From contig NZ_CP108002.1 in assembly GCF_041435055.1 (NCBI RefSeq), positions 868,001 to 932,000 on the forward strand: a stretch of DNA of 64,000 nt, in the 5' to 3' direction. The notes under the pieces are model-generated. The model did not search any database. It saw only the letters and a program-made list of their open reading frames with translations, and had not been told where the DNA came from. Positions 62,649-64,000 of this stretch are shown here, piece after piece. Made by a program: the position numbers and the translations under genes. Within the stretch, counting starts at the first letter, position 1. Every line of letters begins with the position of its first letter. The stretch comes from Streptomyces sp. NBC_00341 (GTDB taxonomy: Bacteria > Actinomycetota > Actinomycetes > Streptomycetales > Streptomycetaceae).

Positions 62649-63416
62649 TCAGGAGGCCTGGCGCTCCTGGTCGTGGTGGCTGATCTCCACATCGCCCGAG
62701 TCACCGAAGGTGAGTCGACAGGTGTCGGCCCGGTAGGTGGCGACGGAAACGGCCGCCGTGCCGCCTGCGGCGAGGTAACGGGTGGTGACGACGAGGACAG
62801 GGGCCCCCGGAAGCCGGTCGAGCTCCTTGGCATCGTCCGCGCGGGCCGAGCCGAGCTCCACCGAGCGGTCCTGACCGTCGAGCCCGAGCCGGTGCAGTTC
62901 ACGCACGACACCGCGGGCCCTGGCGGAGCCGGACGGCGCGTCTATCGCGGAGAGCTCGGGAACGGAGGACGACGGCACGTACAGCAGCTCCGCCGCGACG
63001 GCCTGCCCGTGGGAGACGCGGATCCGTCGCACGACGTGGACGAGCTCGTCGCCTGCCACGTCGAGCGCATCGGCCACCGCCGCAGGGGCTGCCGCGGTCC
63101 GGCAGTCCACCGGCTGCCACGCCTCACCCGCGCCGCCTCCGCTCCAGTCGTGCTGAGCGGTGGAGACGGCCACACCCACGCGCGGCGGCGCGACCGTGGT
63201 CCCGACCCCTCGCCGGCGCTGCAGCCTGCCTTCGAGTTCGAGCTGCTCCAGCGCCTGCCGGAGCGTGGCTCGGGCGACGCCGAACCGGGCGGCGAGCTCC
63301 CGCTCGTTGGGGAGGATCTCCCCCACCGCAAAGTCCGAGTCGAGTGCCTCACTGAGCACGGTCTTCAGGTGCCAGTACTTCGGCTCCGGCACCGATTCCA
63401 GCTGCGTGGTCCCCAC
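62649..63416 (-). CDS. GntR family (HutC-type) transcriptional regulator
   Basis: 255 residues. N-terminal winged HTH EILPNERELAARFGVARATLRQALEQLELEGRLQRRRGVGTTVAPP, then a UTRA/HutC effector domain (about 85-250). It resembles DasR and other sugar-sensing regulators. The GTG at 63416 is preferred over an upstream TTG because ggagg lies 6-8 bp before it and the protein then starts MGTTQLESVPEPKYWHLK. Converges with the ROK gene. An A/T-rich promoter region follows (ttatttattaaagg near 63457). Confidence 0.9.
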   Translation of the reverse strand: MGTTQLESVPEPKYWHLKTVLSEALDSDFAVGEILPNERELAARFGVARATLRQALEQLELEGRLQRRRGVGTTVAPPRVGVAVSTAQHDWSGGGAGEAWQPVDCRTAAAPAAVADALDVAGDELVHVVRRIRVSHGQAVAAELLYVPSSSVPELSAIDAPSGSARARGVVRELHRLGLDGQDRSVELGSARADDAKELDRLPGAPVLVVTTRYLAAGGTAAVSVATYRADTCRLTFGDSGDVEISHHDQERQAS

Positions 63417-63779
63417 CCTTGTCCTCCGCAATCGCCCAGCGGCTTTTCCGCGACGTTATTTATTAAAGGTTCCTGTCTTAACGTTGCGACCATAGGACGG
63501 CACACCCCCTTGGTCAAGACCAATCCTTAGCCGGTAACCCTGTGAAACGAGGCGCTGTCGCAGAGCGTTCACAGGGCGTTCGCGGACCGGTGCGCCGCAC
63601 GCAGCACAAAGCCCCACGTCCGAGCAGGTCCGTGGGGCTTCGGGAGCGTTCTGCGCACAGGGGTCCGGCGGCGGTGACCGGGCGGCGACTTCACACAGGG
63701 GCAGCCGGAATAGTAAGCACTGATATCAGAGAGGATGCACAATAATCGGACGATTTCGGCAGGTGGCGGATCCCGCCGA
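63417..63779. other. intergenic region upstream of the GntR gene
   Basis: About 360 bp. Contains the GntR promoter (ttatttattaaaggttcc, an A/T island), then a hairpin (63609-63640) and A/T-rich stretches around 63705-63760 (gaatagtaagcactgatatcag). No supported gene; a 67-codon plus frame at 63542 overlaps the hairpin and is not called. Confidence 0.45.
63609..63640 (-). terminator. hairpin downstream of the sigma factor gene
   Basis: AAGCCCCACG (63609-63618) pairs perfectly with CGTGGGGCTT (63631-63640) around a 12-nt loop. It lies 140 bp past the stop of the minus-strand sigma factor gene and upstream of the GntR gene. A late terminator or a small RNA end are both possible. Confidence 0.5.
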
Positions 63780-64000
63780 TCATGTGCCGCCGAAAGATGT
63801 GAGCTTGTCTGGGTTTCGAACGATATACAGGCACTGAATGAGTCCGTCCCGCACATCCACCTGCATCACGGAATCGGGCTTGCCGCCGATGAGGACCAGC
63901 AGCGCCGGCCCGCCGTTCAACTCCAGGCTCCGGACCTCCAGGTCCGGGATCGGTTCCTGTCCGATGCCGACGAGGAAGCGGCCGACCTTGTCCGCGCTCT
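63780..64000 (-). CDS. ECF sigma factor, SnoaL-like C-terminal part (cut by window edge)
   Basis: Only the last 73 residues are in the window, entering at the right edge. They read SADKVGRFLVGIGQE at the edge, then LELNGGPALLVLIGGKPDSVMQVDV and end LYIVRNPDKLTSFGGT. This is the C-terminal SnoaL-like extension of SigJ/ECF41-type sigma factors, recognised by the closing VRNPDKL motif. The sigma-2 and sigma-4 domains lie outside. In this family the extension works as a built-in regulator of sigma activity. Confidence 0.8.
   Translation of the reverse strand, partial: SADKVGRFLVGIGQEPIPDLEVRSLELNGGPALLVLIGGKPDSVMQVDVRDGLIQCLYIVRNPDKLTSFGGT

Noticed and set aside
63542..63745. 67-codon plus frame between the GntR and sigma factor genes
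   Set aside because: It overlaps a hairpin, has an Arg-rich composition without family and no clear ribosome site.

Overview
The window is high-GC, single-copy actinobacterial chromosome, almost certainly Streptomyces. The supporting signs are the strong G/C bias at third codon positions, a lipid II amidating MurT-GatD pair, a subtilisin-inhibitor-like protein, a CebR-type operator in front of a secreted cellulase, the ATP-binding/XRE-DUF5753/DUF397 trio, a urease operon without ureE, and a c-di-AMP-type riboswitch in front of an NlpC/P60 hydrolase. No rRNA, tRNA, CRISPR array, integrase or intact insertion sequence was recognised.

Left part (1-21 kb). A truncated acyl-CoA dehydrogenase diverges from a TetR regulator, followed by a peptide deformylase. 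From 2.5 to 10.8 kb lies a compact five-gene specialised-metabolite operon: a Pls-like synthetase half (carrier domain, membrane segments and left-handed beta-helix domains), a separate truncated-C/A/T NRPS protein, an Fe/2-oxoglutarate hydroxylase, and the SbnB/SbnA pair that makes L-2,3-diaminopropionate (Dap). Together they suggest a split-synthetase route to a Dap homopolymer or oligomer, possibly hydroxylated. Housekeeping genes follow: murT-gatD, a phosphofructokinase, a CtaG-like oxidase assembly protein, a 52-residue membrane protein, the protease inhibitor, a GH6-FN3-CBM3 cellulase, an acyltransferase and an SDR protein.

Middle part (21-44 kb). It holds the ureABCFGD operon (minus strand), a TetR/membrane-protein divergent pair, an orphan Phd/YefM antitoxin beside a ClpP paralogue lacking both catalytic Ser and His, the riboswitch-NlpC/P60 unit, a LysE/LysR divergent pair, a regulatory trio, biotin genes (bioF opposite bioBAD), a methyltransferase, an RHH/Doc-like toxin-antitoxin pair, a P450, a GNAT remnant and two CNNM/CBS (HlyC/CorC-type) membrane proteins.

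Right part (44-64 kb). A GDSL hydrolase precedes a second unusual cluster at 45.2-51.8 kb: a 41-codon peptide translationally coupled to an ABC exporter, a GNAT-NUDIX protein, a methyltransferase-NUDIX-PIMT-like fusion and a PIG-L deacetylase. This is a plausible undescribed RiPP-type system, possibly aspartimide-forming. Then come a methyltransferase, a TetR/TetX-like monooxygenase pair with matched operators, a tandem-repeat spacer, purB, a Mug-type DNA glycosylase, an ABC-2 transporter with a two-component system, a ROK-family protein, a GntR regulator and the 3' end of an ECF sigma factor with a SnoaL-like tail.
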